Both the position numbers and the translations under genes were made by a program. Source: Acheta domesticus (lineage: Eukaryota > Arthropoda > Insecta > Orthoptera > Gryllidae). Taken from it: a stretch of DNA of 64,000 nt. The notes under the pieces are model-generated. The model saw only the letters and a list, made by a program, of their open reading frames with translations, was not told the DNA's origin and did not search any database. Numbering within the stretch: the stretch's first letter is position 1; each line of letters opens with the position of its first letter. Location of the stretch: assembly GCA_031308135.1 (NCBI GenBank), contig JAHLJT010000631.1, positions 174,551,282 through 174,615,281 on the forward strand, read 5' to 3'. Positions 1 through 10,853 of the stretch are shown piece after piece.

Positions 1-760
1 TACAGAAGGATCCCGACAATACCCTATTCGACACAATTTTTGTAAGGTAGATTAAATAACTGAGACATTGATATATTAATAATTTGATAGTGCATATGAC
101 GGTTCTATGGAGTTCAATAAGAATCCACGCTCAAAATTCCTCGTATGGGATTAATTCAGCTCAACATTTACATAGATCCTCGCTGAATCGAAAGAGAATT
201 TTAATTTATGTGCGCCTATCCAATGCCGCACTGAAACAATGTGTTAAAACCGATTTCTTAACTATTCACAATAATTCTTAACGAGGTATCCATCAACATA
301 TTCCAAGAAATCGACATTAATGCTTGTTGTTTATTGCACTGTTTTCTCGCTGGCTACCCAGTAAACTTCGTTCAAAGATGTGTCTGGATTTCACACAATT
401 ATGAGAGTTGTACCTAAGAAGTCTATAATGCAATGGTCTGGCGTATAAAAATATTAATGAAGGCAGAGAACAAACCTTCTCTCATCCTATTCAATCAAGG
501 ACACTTCAGAATGCTGGGCTGAGCAGGATCACTTTTCTTCATTACGAAACAATTTTTCTACAGTTAATTTTGCAGTCAGAGAGGCATTTTTTATAATTCT
601 AAAAATGTCACTTACTTTTTTCCAGTATTCAGTAATTCAGTAATGTTTTTTATCAATTTACTGATTTACTCTGCCGCTTGTTCAACACTCAGTGTATTCG
701 TTTTCTATCCACTCAGAAAACTCAGTCTTTGACACTGCTTCGGCGCCTCTACTGAGCTTG
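1..760. other. AT-rich stretch without a recognised feature
   Basis: Unique-looking AT-rich DNA. The longest open frame is about 65 codons with no motif. I see no repeat or RNA gene here. Confidence 0.6.
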
Positions 761-768
761 GTCTAGCG

Positions 769-1733
769 CAGTGGTCGCCTAACTTATGAGGCTTGTGAGC
801 AATCGTACCGTTTTCAATACTACAATGAACGACCAAGATACCAAGACAGAAAAAATTAAAATCTTTGAATTTGTTTATTGTCTAAACTTGCATTTCTATT
901 ACATATGAAACAAATTTTAATACAACTGAACACAATAAAAACACACTGAAATTGAATTGAACGATACAAAAAATTGAAATATAGTTAGTAACAAATTTTA
1001 AATGTAAGAACAGATTTTTCATCAGACTTGTTACCCAACTTGGCAAACCTCGGACATGACCGCGATCACCGGGAGAGATGGCTCAGTGCATCAACCTGAT
1101 GTCACTGCAGTTCTGCTGGCTGGAAGGCCCTAGGTCCGAGTCCCGACGGCAGCAGGAGATTTTTGACACTAGCTTGTCAGCTAGGTCGAATTCAGTCGCT
1201 GTCTGAAGGAGTATTCTAGCGACCGGCTGCTCTTATCGGTAGTTTTCCCTGGTTATTTCCATCAACACCAGGCAAATGCCGGAGCAGTACCCTAACAACG
1301 GGCCACGGACCGCGCGCGATCTTTCCTTCCTCTTTCTTGTCCTATCCTTACCCCTTACACACACACTAACATGCACTACACTACCAGACATGCCGTGAGA
1401 CCGGTCGGGAGCTTAGAGCTTGTCCCAGGAGGGGTGGTGCCCCGCTGGTGGAAGATACCTGGTTGAGGGTACAACCCGCTGGTCGACGGTAGGTCGGAGC
1501 CGGATCGCGCCAACCAGCGGGGCGCCACCACCACCTCCACCACCACCTCCCGATGAAAACCCCCGATCACCACCACCTCCCGATGAAAACACACACACTA
1601 CACTTACGGTAATAATGACCTAAGTAGTTGACGTGCCCGGAATCATGAACAATCAATCAATCAATCATGACCGCCATCTATCGAAAACTGTCCCGCAAGT
1701 AGTAGATCGCGATCGACGCTTTAGCGATCACTG
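769..1733. mobile_element. hAT-like non-autonomous DNA transposon, interrupted by a SINE
   Basis: The left end reads CAGTGGTCGCC and the right end reads GCGATCACTG, so the termini are imperfect inverted repeats (CAGTGGTCGCC against CAGTGATCGCT). The element is flanked by an exact 8-bp direct repeat, GTCTAGCG, at 761-768 and 1734-1741. An 8-bp target-site duplication plus a CAGTG terminus is the known signature of hAT elements. No transposase frame is present, so it is non-autonomous. Without the inserted SINE (1068-1665) the element would be roughly 0.35 kb, which is MITE-sized. What is seen: termini, duplication and interruption. What is inferred: the superfamily. I am fairly sure of the hAT assignment but not of the subfamily. 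Confidence 0.85.
1068..1665 (+). mobile_element. tRNA-derived SINE, family A, copy 1 (nested in the hAT-like element)
   Basis: The 5' head carries Pol III promoter boxes like those of a tRNA: an A box TGGCTCAGTGC at 1079-1089 and a B box GGTCCGAGTCCC at 1133-1144. A long body follows (GCTAGGTCGAATTCAGTCG, then ACACCAGGCAAATGCCGG, then GGGCCACGGACCGCGCGCG) that recurs in four other places in this window. The 3' part contains a GC-rich inverted repeat (GCCCCGCTGG near 1439-1448 against CCAGCGGGGC near 1523-1532) and two direct copies of CACCACCACCTCCCGATG. It ends in an (AATC)n tail. The element is bracketed by a 13-bp near-perfect duplication, CATGACCGCGATC at 1055-1067 and CATGACCGCCATC at 1666-1678, as expected for LINE-dependent retroposition. 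The open frames inside it are not coding. Confidence 0.88.
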
Positions 1734-1741
1734 GTCTAGCG

Positions 1742-2319
1742 CATCGCGGCTTAACTTTTGAAATTGAGGCCAGAGTGGCCACGGTAGAGCGCATCACTGG
1801 CTCACGAGAAACTCGCCATTTTCTAGACCTGAACCTATCGCACCGGAGCCTCCAATCTTCTCAATGATTCATCGAGGAACGTGCCACACCAATGGCCTGG
1901 ATACGCCAAGTGGGCCACCTACTTAAACAGCCCGGGTCTACCATAATGCACGAAGACAAGGGTACCTATAAACTGCCCATTGATGATTATATATTAAAAC
2001 TCGAAACAAAAATAAAATTACAGCATTTCTGAATAATTCGATAATTTCTTGAATTATGGGAAATTCGATATGGCCCGCGAATTTGAAACGCATCTTTTAG
2101 TTTAAGGCAATAGTTTACACGAAGCTCCTCGGACATTTTCAAACTTATCTTGAAAATGACTTCAATTTTTATCTATAATATTGTCTTTCTCTGAAAAAAC
2201 GTTCAGTTAATAACATGGCGTAAGTCCTATTTTAGTTTAAACCACTGAATCTTGGGAATAAATTCTAATATTTGTAATTAAATCAGTTTTCAATCTCTCA
2301 TATAGCTTTCACTTTTTTC
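1742..2319. other. No recognised feature
   Basis: Moderately AT-rich DNA between the hAT-like element and the next SINE. No open frame or repeat that I can support. Confidence 0.5.
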
Positions 2320-2560
2320 TTCCGGGGTATTTATCCAGCTTTCAGGCGATATCGGCATCATGGGACACATGTTAACTTTACACCAGACAACCGAACGGGC
2401 TCCTCTGTTTGATGTCAGCAGACTCACAAGGCCTTACACGACAACACACATACATGAAAGACAAGGGACAAACAACCATGTTCAAGGTGGTAACCGAACC
2501 CGCGACCCCTCCGACTGAGGCGCTGAGTCGACATACGCTCTAGCCACCTCGGCCATCCAG
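2320..2560 (-). mobile_element. tRNA-derived SINE of a second family (Leu/Ser-like head)
   Basis: On the minus strand the head reads GGCCGAGGTGGCTAGAGCG, with the A box at 2532-2548, and GCGGGTTCGGTTACC, the B box at 2489-2503. A box to B box spacing is tRNA-like. The GGCCGAGGTGGCTAGAGCG start and the extra GC-rich arm between the boxes resemble a class II tRNA (Leu or Ser). The body continues leftward for about 170 bp without matching family A. It is not a functional tRNA, because no paired acceptor stem is visible. The 3' boundary near 2320 is approximate. Confidence 0.65.
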
Positions 2561-3369
2561 ATCAGCTCTCACACAGCTTCACTATTGAAGTAATGTAAAT
2601 CTAAATGTATTTCTTTCTACAATTCTAAGGATTTAAATCGTTTCACAAACCCAATTTTTCAAATATACGTATATTTCGAGTTACGTTAAGTCAAATAGTG
2701 ACAATTTTCCAGAAATGGATTTCCATTCAACACCAAACAAAATGGTATTCCAAAAAGAAGCACGTACACTGCTAAAGAATAAAATTAAAATATTCTCGTA
2801 CAACGCTTTCATAAATTAAATATTTTAACAAAACAGTGTTTACGAATTCTATAACTAACACTATATTACGCAATTCTAATTCTAACACTATATTACGCAA
2901 TAATATAGTGTAGTATATTTCCAATACAACTGTTCCTTTTTACTTGCCAAGAATATAAAAACAGTGATGAATCGTAACGAAATGTGTGAATAGAAAATAT
3001 TTATCAGTGGGATGTTTCTCCCTTGGAGCCTTGCTGTCACACGACGCCAGCTGTGTCGTGAGCACTAAAGCGCTGAGTAGAAAAATTCAGTGGATATCTG
3101 CAGTGTGAAATTAGGCAGAATAACTCAAATATTTGCGACTCCAGTTGTTTTCTTATACTTATTGTAAGAAAAGATAACCATACTGAATCGAATGGCACAA
3201 GAACAATTTTCATTAAAACTATAAAATTTTCATAAATTAAGATGGAGTCCAAATCCAAGCAAACTTCAACATACAGGTACTCTAGTTTTCTTGCGAAAAT
3301 TTTGATTATTTTAAGTTTCTGAGCACGTGAATTGCTACAGGCATCAACCCCGTTTGCGCAGTGAATCAT
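2561..3369. other. AT-rich stretch with one short local duplication
   Basis: The only structure seen is a repeated CTAACACTATATTACGCAA near 2846-2901. Otherwise there is nothing recognisable. Confidence 0.5.
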
Positions 3370-3830
3370 TTATCCCGAGAGGTGGCGGTGTTCCTTTCCC
3401 AGCAGATGGTGATAGGGGGCGTAGACCTCTACGTTGTCTTGTGGAGGATTTCCCTCTCCAGGTATCTCTTCCCTGCGAGGCACCAACCAGCCGAGACAAG
3501 TTCTAAGTCACCGACCGGCCTCAGGGCAAGTGTGTTAGTGTAATGCTTGTAAATGTAAATGTATGTAGAGAGGGAGAACAGGGTAAGGAAGAGGAAGGAA
3601 AGATCGCAAGATTCGAGGCCTGTTTATTAAGGTACTGTTGCGGCATTCCCTTATTGAACACAGAAAGTACGGAAAAATAGCTATCAAAGAGCAACCTGCC
3701 GCTAGAATTTTCTTCCAAACAAAGCCTGAATTCGACCCAGCTATACGAGCTTGGAACATCTGCCACCGTCTGGGCTCAAACCCTAGCACCTACCGGTAAG
3801 AGTTTCTGCAGAACATGCGGTATTGCTAGC
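3370..3830 (-). mobile_element. SINE family A, copy 2
   Basis: The minus strand carries, in order, a B-box-like GGTTTGAGCCC near 3771-3781, GCTGGGTCGAATTCAG, AGAAAATTCTAGCGGCAGG, GAATGCCGCAACAGTACC, and CTTCCTCTTCCTTACCCTG, matching the body of copy 1 throughout. The left end repeats the GC-rich 3' section. The copy is more diverged than copy 1, and the A box is not clear. Neither end gives a confident target duplication. Confidence 0.75.
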
Positions 3831-4611
3831 TCTTAACGAAACTCTGCCGGTTTGGAAACTTTTTACTGGGAACACTTGCAGAGGTATGTATTGGGTTATC
3901 GAGACTGCCCCAAGTGAAGAAACATTTTATTGCCCGCGAAATCATATGCATTGGAGTGAAAATGTGTGAAATTTTCACACGGGTTCGGTTAGTTACATTA
4001 TTTTGTAACTATTAGAAATATTACCATGTACCACGAAAATGTTTGCGTTTGTACCAATAGTTTAAAACACACCACTAGTTTACTATTCGATTGAAACACT
4101 TTTAAGTAATTATCTTTTAGCACTGAAAGCAAATAAATGAATATGTACAAAAGAACAAAGAGAATAAACAAAGACTTACAAATTCCAGAAAAAATTCTGA
4201 ATGTGTTGTGAAAAATACGTAAAAAAGTCAACACGTATTTTTACACTGTAAATAACCCCTTATACTTTTATTAATTTTCAAATGTTAAAATAAATATTAA
4301 CTTTTTAAAATATGGAACATAAATTCATTAAAATTTAAAAGTAGTAGAAGAAATAGAATTAAAGGTATTTCGAAACGTAAGGTTAATTGCGAACAGCAGG
4401 AATTCTTTTGATGAAAATTCTGCTGAATTCTTGTAACGCATATAAATTGAATTAAGCTTAAAAAGGATTTCAAGAAAGAAGAAAAGAGGTGCGCCCGCAG
4501 ACCTGACATTTAGAGGTAGAGATTTTCGGCAAATGTTGTTCCACGTCGATAACAAATGTTTAAAAAAAATATAAATATGGAAGAAACATTTTTTTAAAAT
4601 AAATCTCCTAA
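3831..4611. other. AT-rich stretch without a recognised feature
   Basis: Strongly AT-rich sequence. The short frames have no motif and there is no repeat I can assign. Confidence 0.5.
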
Positions 4612-4890
4612 ATGTTCCGAGGGTTTGGTGGTATAATGATCAGCGAATCGGGCGGTTGTACTCCAGATATGGGGGTTCAAACCCCATCAAAACAGTGGAT
4701 TTTTAAGGGCGAAAATATCCCGCGTACGCCTTCCTTTGGTGGGGAAGTAAAGCCACCTGTTCCATGTAGTATATTTACTGCGTGTAAAAATATCCTCAAG
4801 TCCAAAAGAAGCCTCTGAGCTGAATTCAAATCGCCTGTTTCGTCGCCCGAGATAATGCTATATTTCTGCGCTAAATAGCGAAAGGAGCGT
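4612..4890 (+). mobile_element. tRNA-headed SINE-like repeat, third type
   Basis: GGTTTGGTGGTATAATGATCAG at 4622-4643 resembles a tRNA A-box region, and GGGGGTTCAAACCCC at 4671-4685 is a near-ideal B box with the two arms of a T stem. The body does not match family A. It contains GGGGAAGTAAAGCCACC near 4741-4757, a motif reminiscent of other arthropod SINE bodies. Anticodon and acceptor stems do not fold convincingly, so this is a derived repeat and not a tRNA gene. The 3' limit is approximate and no tail or duplication was found. Confidence 0.6.
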
Positions 4891-6255
4891 AGCGAAATTT
4901 GCGTGGTCAGACACAAGAGCGGTTTCATTTCAATTTAAACTCTATTTTAATGATGAACATCAATATTTTTTCTTCTTTTAATTATTAAGAGTGCATTTAT
5001 TCGTCAAATATTTCATTTTAGTATTTTTATTCTTGTATAACATTATTTCTCACTAAAATAAAAGAATATTCTCTGTGTACATAAAACACTGTGGTTTATA
5101 AAAATATATCTCGCGGAATAAGCAAAGCGCTTTAAAGCTTGCTACATATTTACGGTATACTGGTTCAAAAAGTTGTCATCCCGTAACCTGTGACCTCTGT
5201 AATCCAGACGGAATTTTACATTACTTCTGAGAAGAGAGTAAGGGGTTTGCCCCGGGGGGTTGATGCAAAACATGGAAAATACATTGCCTGCTCTGGTAGT
5301 TACTGGCGGACTGGGAGTCAGTGGTGATTCTTTATACTTATATTATTATTACTTTGAAAATCTCTATATTGATCGAGTAAATTTACAGCCATTGCTTGAG
5401 AAGTAGTCAGCAAAAATACCATTACATTATGGTATTCAGGTTCTTTAACGGCTTTACAATCTAGCACTATAGCTGTACTTCTTTCAATGATTAGCTGACA
5501 AATAGTTTGATGTCGTAACCCGTTCGTTTATGGAATAGGAAGTTTCTGTTGAGAATTTCTTATTTTTACAGAATGGAGACTCCGTAAAAATTTCTTACTG
5601 TTTACTATAGTTCAGTTCCTAAATTGTTTCATTTTCAATTCCTTGAGATGTCTTTTTTGACACGTCTGTAGCAATTAACAACAAAGAAATACAGGGGAAT
5701 TAAACCGTGTAAATTCAAAAAACCCTACTAAATTTGTTCAGAGATATTTATTTAATGCACGAAACTCAACTTCAAAACTTCTCTTTTTCTGATGGCCAAA
5801 CCATGTTAGGAGATAATGTATGTTGCAAAATCCTTTACCCTGTATTTAGTCAAATGTTTTAAAAGACGATTTCAACCATTTTGTTTTGTTGAAATGAAAT
5901 TTTAATTGTCCACGTACATACGCCTACATTCAGACATTACATTGTACATTAAAACACTCGTGCCCAAGGTGGAGACAGGGTCCACAACTTCTTGAATAAC
6001 TATTCCACACGCACTCATAAGCCTCAAAGGAAGCGGTTTGGTCCAAAACACATTAATGTAGAATCAACATACGAGAGAACACTATTAAAAATACGCATTG
6101 TTGTATCAATTATTTCATGTTAAATAGAAGAGGAAAGAACCTAAACCCGCACCCCAATTTTGTTTTCGAATATTTTTCAATCCAATGTTCCGCACAATGA
6201 AATAATATTTGCAATGCATACCTTACTTAGTTATACAATTTATACAATTATTTAT
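4891..6255. other. AT-rich stretch without a recognised feature
   Basis: No long open frame, no repeat copy from this window and no RNA-like structure found. Confidence 0.5.
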
Positions 6256-6287
6256 ATTTAGTATTGGCCACTTGGCCAATACTAAAT
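6256..6287. repeat. Perfect 15-bp-arm hairpin
   Basis: ATTTAGTATTGGCCA, a 2-nt loop CT, then TGGCCAATACTAAAT: all 15 pairs match. A partial third copy, ATTGGTCAAGTGG, follows at 6294-6306. It could be the end or core of a small fold-back element. There is no poly-T to suggest a terminator. Confidence 0.8.
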
Positions 6288-6518
6288 ACATTTATTGGTC
6301 AAGTGGTTTAACAATAACATATTTTTTGTAAACATTACATTTTATGGATTTATAAAAAAGGTTTCCTAATGTGAGCCCCCACAATCGTTTTAAGAAATAG
6401 GTAAAACTAAACAAAAGACTGCAAATAGATTGAACTCAATATAATTGTACAAAAATACATGTTTAATATCTTATGCATAAGAAATTGTCTTCTATGTCTT
6501 GTCAATGTTATGTATAAT

Positions 6519-6890
6519 TCAAGTGCGACAAAAGTCACATAAATAAGCGCCTTTTTCCGCCCCCACCCATTCTCCATGACTCCAGAGTGAACACATTAGG
6601 TACATCACCCACAGGTCTTCTACAGCTCTCTGAAAATTTACACTGCAAAACATACACTCTGCATCTTCTTCACCTGGGACGGATGAAATTCCTGGTAGAC
6701 GTTCCAATTCGGAAGAGCCAAAGGAAATGTTCGAATCCTCGCGGGAGCTGGAATCTTCGTTTTGCTTTTTGTTTATCATAAGAAATTTCCTCTTGACCTC
6801 TTTCTTCTTCCTGCTCTCTCACACTGAGAGGCTTCAGAGTACGCTCTCGCTTTTTATTAGTACGCTCTTGCTTAGGCTCCTAAGGCGTGA
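6519..6890 (-). pseudogene. Decayed 3' end of a transposase-like gene with a cysteine-rich zinc finger
   Basis: The minus-strand frame at 6519-6779 starts with an acidic, serine-rich linker and ends AYLCDFCRT at a stop. The finger reads ECMFC, then WVMYLMCSLWSHGEW, then YLCDFC. This matches the layout C-x2-C ... W-x-x-C-x2-C-x3-W-x-H-x2-C ... C-x2-C of the PHD-like finger ending many pogo/Tigger-type insect transposases. Two expected metal ligands are lost, one Cys replaced by Tyr and one by Trp. Upstream, in a different minus frame (about 6783-6890), a Lys/Arg/Glu-rich stretch continues in the same style, suggesting one frameshift. It may also derive from a host gene that shares this finger. 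The substitutions argue against function. Confidence 0.5.
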
Positions 6891-7190
6891 GTGCCAAATA
6901 CCTTATTGTTTCTATTTTAGAAGACGAAAAATTGGGGACTCGCATAAGGACCTTTGAGGGGCTCCGGTTAGGTACAAGCGTGTTTATATTTCAAATGCCA
7001 TTAACAGTTTTACAAGGCAAGTCAAATAAATTCCATTACCTCACATCAATAGCGTCTAATGCCACCACCCAAATAATGTCGTGGTTAGAAGACTTACCGA
7101 CGAAGTATCGAAATCATGCTACTGAGGATAACCACTTGAAAAAACTTTTCTTTTCACTGTTCGTACTAATGGCCGACTGTCCGGCAACAA

Positions 7191-7682
7191 GTGAAAATGA
7201 AGACACTACCGCTCGACTGGGCCTCGGGTTTGCAAAAAACTACTATTTTAGTACGTTTCCAATAGACAGCATCACTCTACAGAGCTGTAAATCAAGGGGC
7301 TCCCATTAGGAACTGGGCCCGGGTTTGGGTACTTTCCTCTAGCACCATGTAAGTATTTAGAAATGAAATATGAAGTCAATAAAAATCAATGGTGAGGCAA
7401 AATAATAACAGCAAAATTAATTTAAAAAAACAAACAGCAAAAGTAGACCGTAGAAAAATATATTTTGCTTTAAATGCCGTAGAAAAATAATGAACAGAAG
7501 CAGGTTGTAAATGATACCATTAGTATTTATGCATAAAAACACCTTGGTTATTGCAACTCAATCTGTGTGGGAGCCCCTTAATTTACAGCTCTGGAGTGTG
7601 GTGGTATCTATTGGAAACGTACTAAAATAGTAGTTCTTTGCAAATCAGAAGCCCAGTCGAGCGGTAGTGTCTTCATTTTCAC
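7191..7682. repeat. Long inverted repeat with 114-bp arms (fold-back element)
   Basis: The left arm, 7191-7304, runs from GTGAAAATGAAGACACTACC to CAAGGGGCTCCC. The right arm, 7569-7682, is its reverse complement at nearly every position and of equal length. The arms share TTTAGTACGTTTCCAATAGA and CCGCTCGACTGGGC. The 264-bp spacer is AT-rich. The open frame that crosses the left arm is probably incidental. The structure may be a fold-back transposon or a local inverted duplication. No target duplication is clear at its edges. Confidence 0.85.
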
Positions 7683-7925
7683 TTAGAGATATTGCCACAA
7701 CTTTGTTTTTTAAATGGAAGTATTTTTTCTACGTCATTCTATAGTTCTTTAAAAATGAAATGCAATGATATAAATATTGTTAATATTCGAAAGGAAATGC
7801 CTAAAGAATTCTAAACGTGGTTGGACGTCTGAACTGCGAAAATGCTGCACTGATAATGGAAAGGTCGTAATCTTTCGGAATGAATTGTGCGCCAGACGAG
7901 GGACTGTGATGCTTGACCTCGCGCA

Positions 7926-8381
7926 CTATTTACCTTGTGCTTCCCGGGCGTCATGGACACTATTAATAAATGCGTTTTCCAGAGAAGTGCCGCGCCTGTG
8001 CGAGAACCTTTGAACACATGCTAAAATCCATTTTGTTAAATAATGAATTTCAGATTTATTACAATCACTTTCCTTTTCATGACTATTTAATTTAATCGTT
8101 TCTCCCAAACGTCGAAAATCCGCTGCAAACAGACGTGCGTCCGGTTTTCTTTTCAATGGGTAACGATGCTGGTTCTTTTGACTAGCTGCACGCACATTTC
8201 CATTGCAGAAACCATAGACAAAAATTATGTACGCGTATTCGGCATTCGTAAATTTTGCCATTTCGATAGTCCAAAAAACACACAGCACAGAGCAACTCGA
8301 CTGCCGGAGATATGACGATCCTTGGCGGGCGGAGCCCTCGGAGCCCAGGCCAGAAGTGGCGAGGTGAAGCCGATCGCTCAC
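7926..8381 (-). pseudogene. Transposon-derived DUF4817-type DNA-binding domain fragment
   Basis: The open frame is 151 codons. Starting at its internal Met (codon at 8259-8261) it reads MAKFTNAEYAYIIFVYGFCN, then GNVRAASQKNQHRYP and PDARLFAADFRRLGET. This is the pattern of the DUF4817 helix-turn-helix domain common at the N terminus of insect transposon proteins: an EYA start, a (V/L)YG.C.GN.RAA centre, a RYP turn, and a PD...F..L.RRL.ET end. The domain occupies about 8097-8261. The roughly 40 residues upstream of the Met look like read-through of flanking sequence. Downstream the frame has no recognisable transposase catalytic domain, so the gene is truncated. Confidence 0.72.
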
Positions 8382-10795
8382 TTGCCGTAGCCCATGTTAC
8401 ACGAGCATCAGCGTATAGTCCAAGGGTTAACGTTAATTATTTACGAAACTAAACTAAGAAGTGTATCCGGTTTTGGCAAATTCAGTATGTACAGTAGCGC
8501 CAATTAACGGATGATTATTCCTTAGTGCAAAAGCGATCAACGCCCCCAAGGGGTTTAGAGACACGTTGCGTCAATATAGACGCAACAAATTTTAAAAAAA
8601 ATACATTACATATAGAAAAAGATTCCAGCGTATTAGCAACGATAAAGGACTGTAGTAAATGAAGTATTAAATTATATCTTTCTGAAATGTTATCTTAAAT
8701 TAAACGGGCAAAATGTTCAGCCGAAGTTCTTGAAACTGTCGCCATTGGAGAAGATGGCCTTCCCCTGCACCTTCACTGCCACTCCTTTGCACCTCCCGCC
8801 TCCCCGTAACAGTCTCGGCGCCGCGAAGTCCACCTTCTTCAAAGGCGATAGTTTAAAGGCTCATACAGGAAATTTTGTCTGTCTTGAAGTTTAAAATCAC
8901 AAGTCAGAAATGTATTACGAGAATTTGTCTCAAACTAATAAAAAAAATTAACAAATTATACATTATTATATTCCTCTTGTTGAGACATATATATTGCTAG
9001 TAAGAAAAATATATAATTTTATTTAAAAAACATAATATCAAAAAAACCGTTTGAGTAAATTACTCAAAAAATAAGAATATTACGAATAATATGTCTATGG
9101 CAGTGATGTCAAAGTCGATGCCACCATCGGGAGTCTGTGGAACGTGTAACACAATGAAATCACCCCTCCACGCGAATGATCACCTCGTCACAAGAGAGCA
9201 GTAGGAAGAAGTACCCCTGAACGCTTTTATGCTTTACACATGAAATACGATTTGGCGGGATTTAGATAAATAAATTGAAGAACGCTTGTAATTTTCATTT
9301 AACTTTTTACGTTTATTTTTCTGTGCATATTCTCTTTTTCACATGCGATTCTACCAAGTTGGAAAACGGCGGGTATACTACTGATACTATGACCCACTGT
9401 CGTGGGGGAGGAATTTTATATCTTCAATTATTAAACCTAGCTCTGTCGGATGACAGTCGAACACAAAAAAATACTGGATTCAGGGTCATGGACACTTTGC
9501 ACTCTGGCATTCACGAAATCACTCGAAATCAAATACTTTTTTCAAACAATTTATACTATAATCTCTTAATCTTACTGCACGAACATTGTATATAAGAAGC
9601 ATACACTTCTACAATAAACTTCTACAATAAATACTTCTACTACTAATAAATACTACTTCTACCATAAATTATATTGAAAGAAAAAGATCGTATAGCTACA
9701 ACATTTTTTATACACACACATTTGCTACTATCAATAAAAATGTCATCCTATGCTTTCTTGTTTAATGGTTGATAGAGATTTAAAAAAAATTCCTATCTTA
9801 ACTTTTCTCCTTTCTATACTCACACTTTTACATAAAAGAAACAAAAACACTGGATTGGATTGTCTTTTTACACGGAACACGATGCTTTCCAAAAATGTAT
9901 CATTAGTAAATCCTGTAAACTGTGTACTTTCTCTTTCACTTTTTTAGAAAATTATAATTGCAAAATGTGAAACAATTCTTTTTACAAATTCTTAATAATT
10001 GTTTCTACTTGTTTTTCCAAAATAAGAAAGATTGATTCTATTGATTTAGTGCCAATTTCAAAACTAAAACTCTCAAGCACTTGATAACGGATTCCTACGT
10101 ATTTTCTGAAATCACATAAATTTAGACAAGAGTTCAAAATATTGTAATTCCTTGTGGAACTTTCTTACTTGTAGCGCAGCAGTCAGCTGTGCGGTGCACC
10201 TCGCGACCTTGCATGACCACTCCACCGTTACAACCTCGTCGTCGTGTGGCCACGTGTTTGCTTGCGTAGTGATTTTATATTTCGTTCTTTCCAGAATTTG
10301 CATAAGTTTGAGTGAAATCCCACGCCAAGATACCAATGAAAGAACAACCACAGTAGACCAAAAAGAACAATCAATACAAAGAGAAAAAAATAGAAAATAA
10401 GGAGACATCCAGGTATGAGTTTAGCATTCACACTGCTCGTATATACCCCCACTTCCCACTCCCCTTTAAAATTTATGCACGAAATTTCTTAAATAAGCTC
10501 ACAGTTATTTGCATTTCATCTTAGTATAAGGCAATGTACCTCTTCCATATATCTCTTCAAAGAGTTTCTGTTGCTTTGGAAATGATGGCTTGTAACAGCA
10601 CTATTCGCATAGTGATTCTTCCTCGCCTTGCGACTTCTCCGGTCGGCTTCTCGGTTCCAAAAGAGCAAGAAAAAATTCGTTTCTTCTTGCTACTTCAGCG
10701 AACTCTGCAGTTATATTTCTGCACTAGTTCTTTTGTTTTTCTAGCTCGCGTTTCAACTTGTCCCTGTTTACGCAGGCAAGGGATGTGACATGTTT

Positions 10796-10797
<2 letters not shown>
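8382..10797. other. AT-rich region without a supported gene
   Basis: Short motif-free frames only. A small tandem of CTTCTACAATAAA-like units lies near 9607-9665. A stretch near 8620-8690 is weakly similar to one near 62230-62300 (both contain AGCGTATTAG and ATGAAGT), hinting at an old shared repeat. No firm feature. Confidence 0.5.

Positions 10798-10852
<55 letters not shown>
10798..10852. repeat. (TAA)n microsatellite
   Basis: About 18 uninterrupted TAA units. Confidence 0.98.

Positions 10853-10853
<1 letters not shown>

Noticed and set aside
1376..1623. Proline- or glycine-rich frames near 1.4-1.6 kb
   Set aside because: They lie in the GC-rich tail of SINE copy 1.
4612..4700. Functional tRNA gene
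   Set aside because: Good B box but no acceptor or anticodon stem. Read as a SINE-like head.
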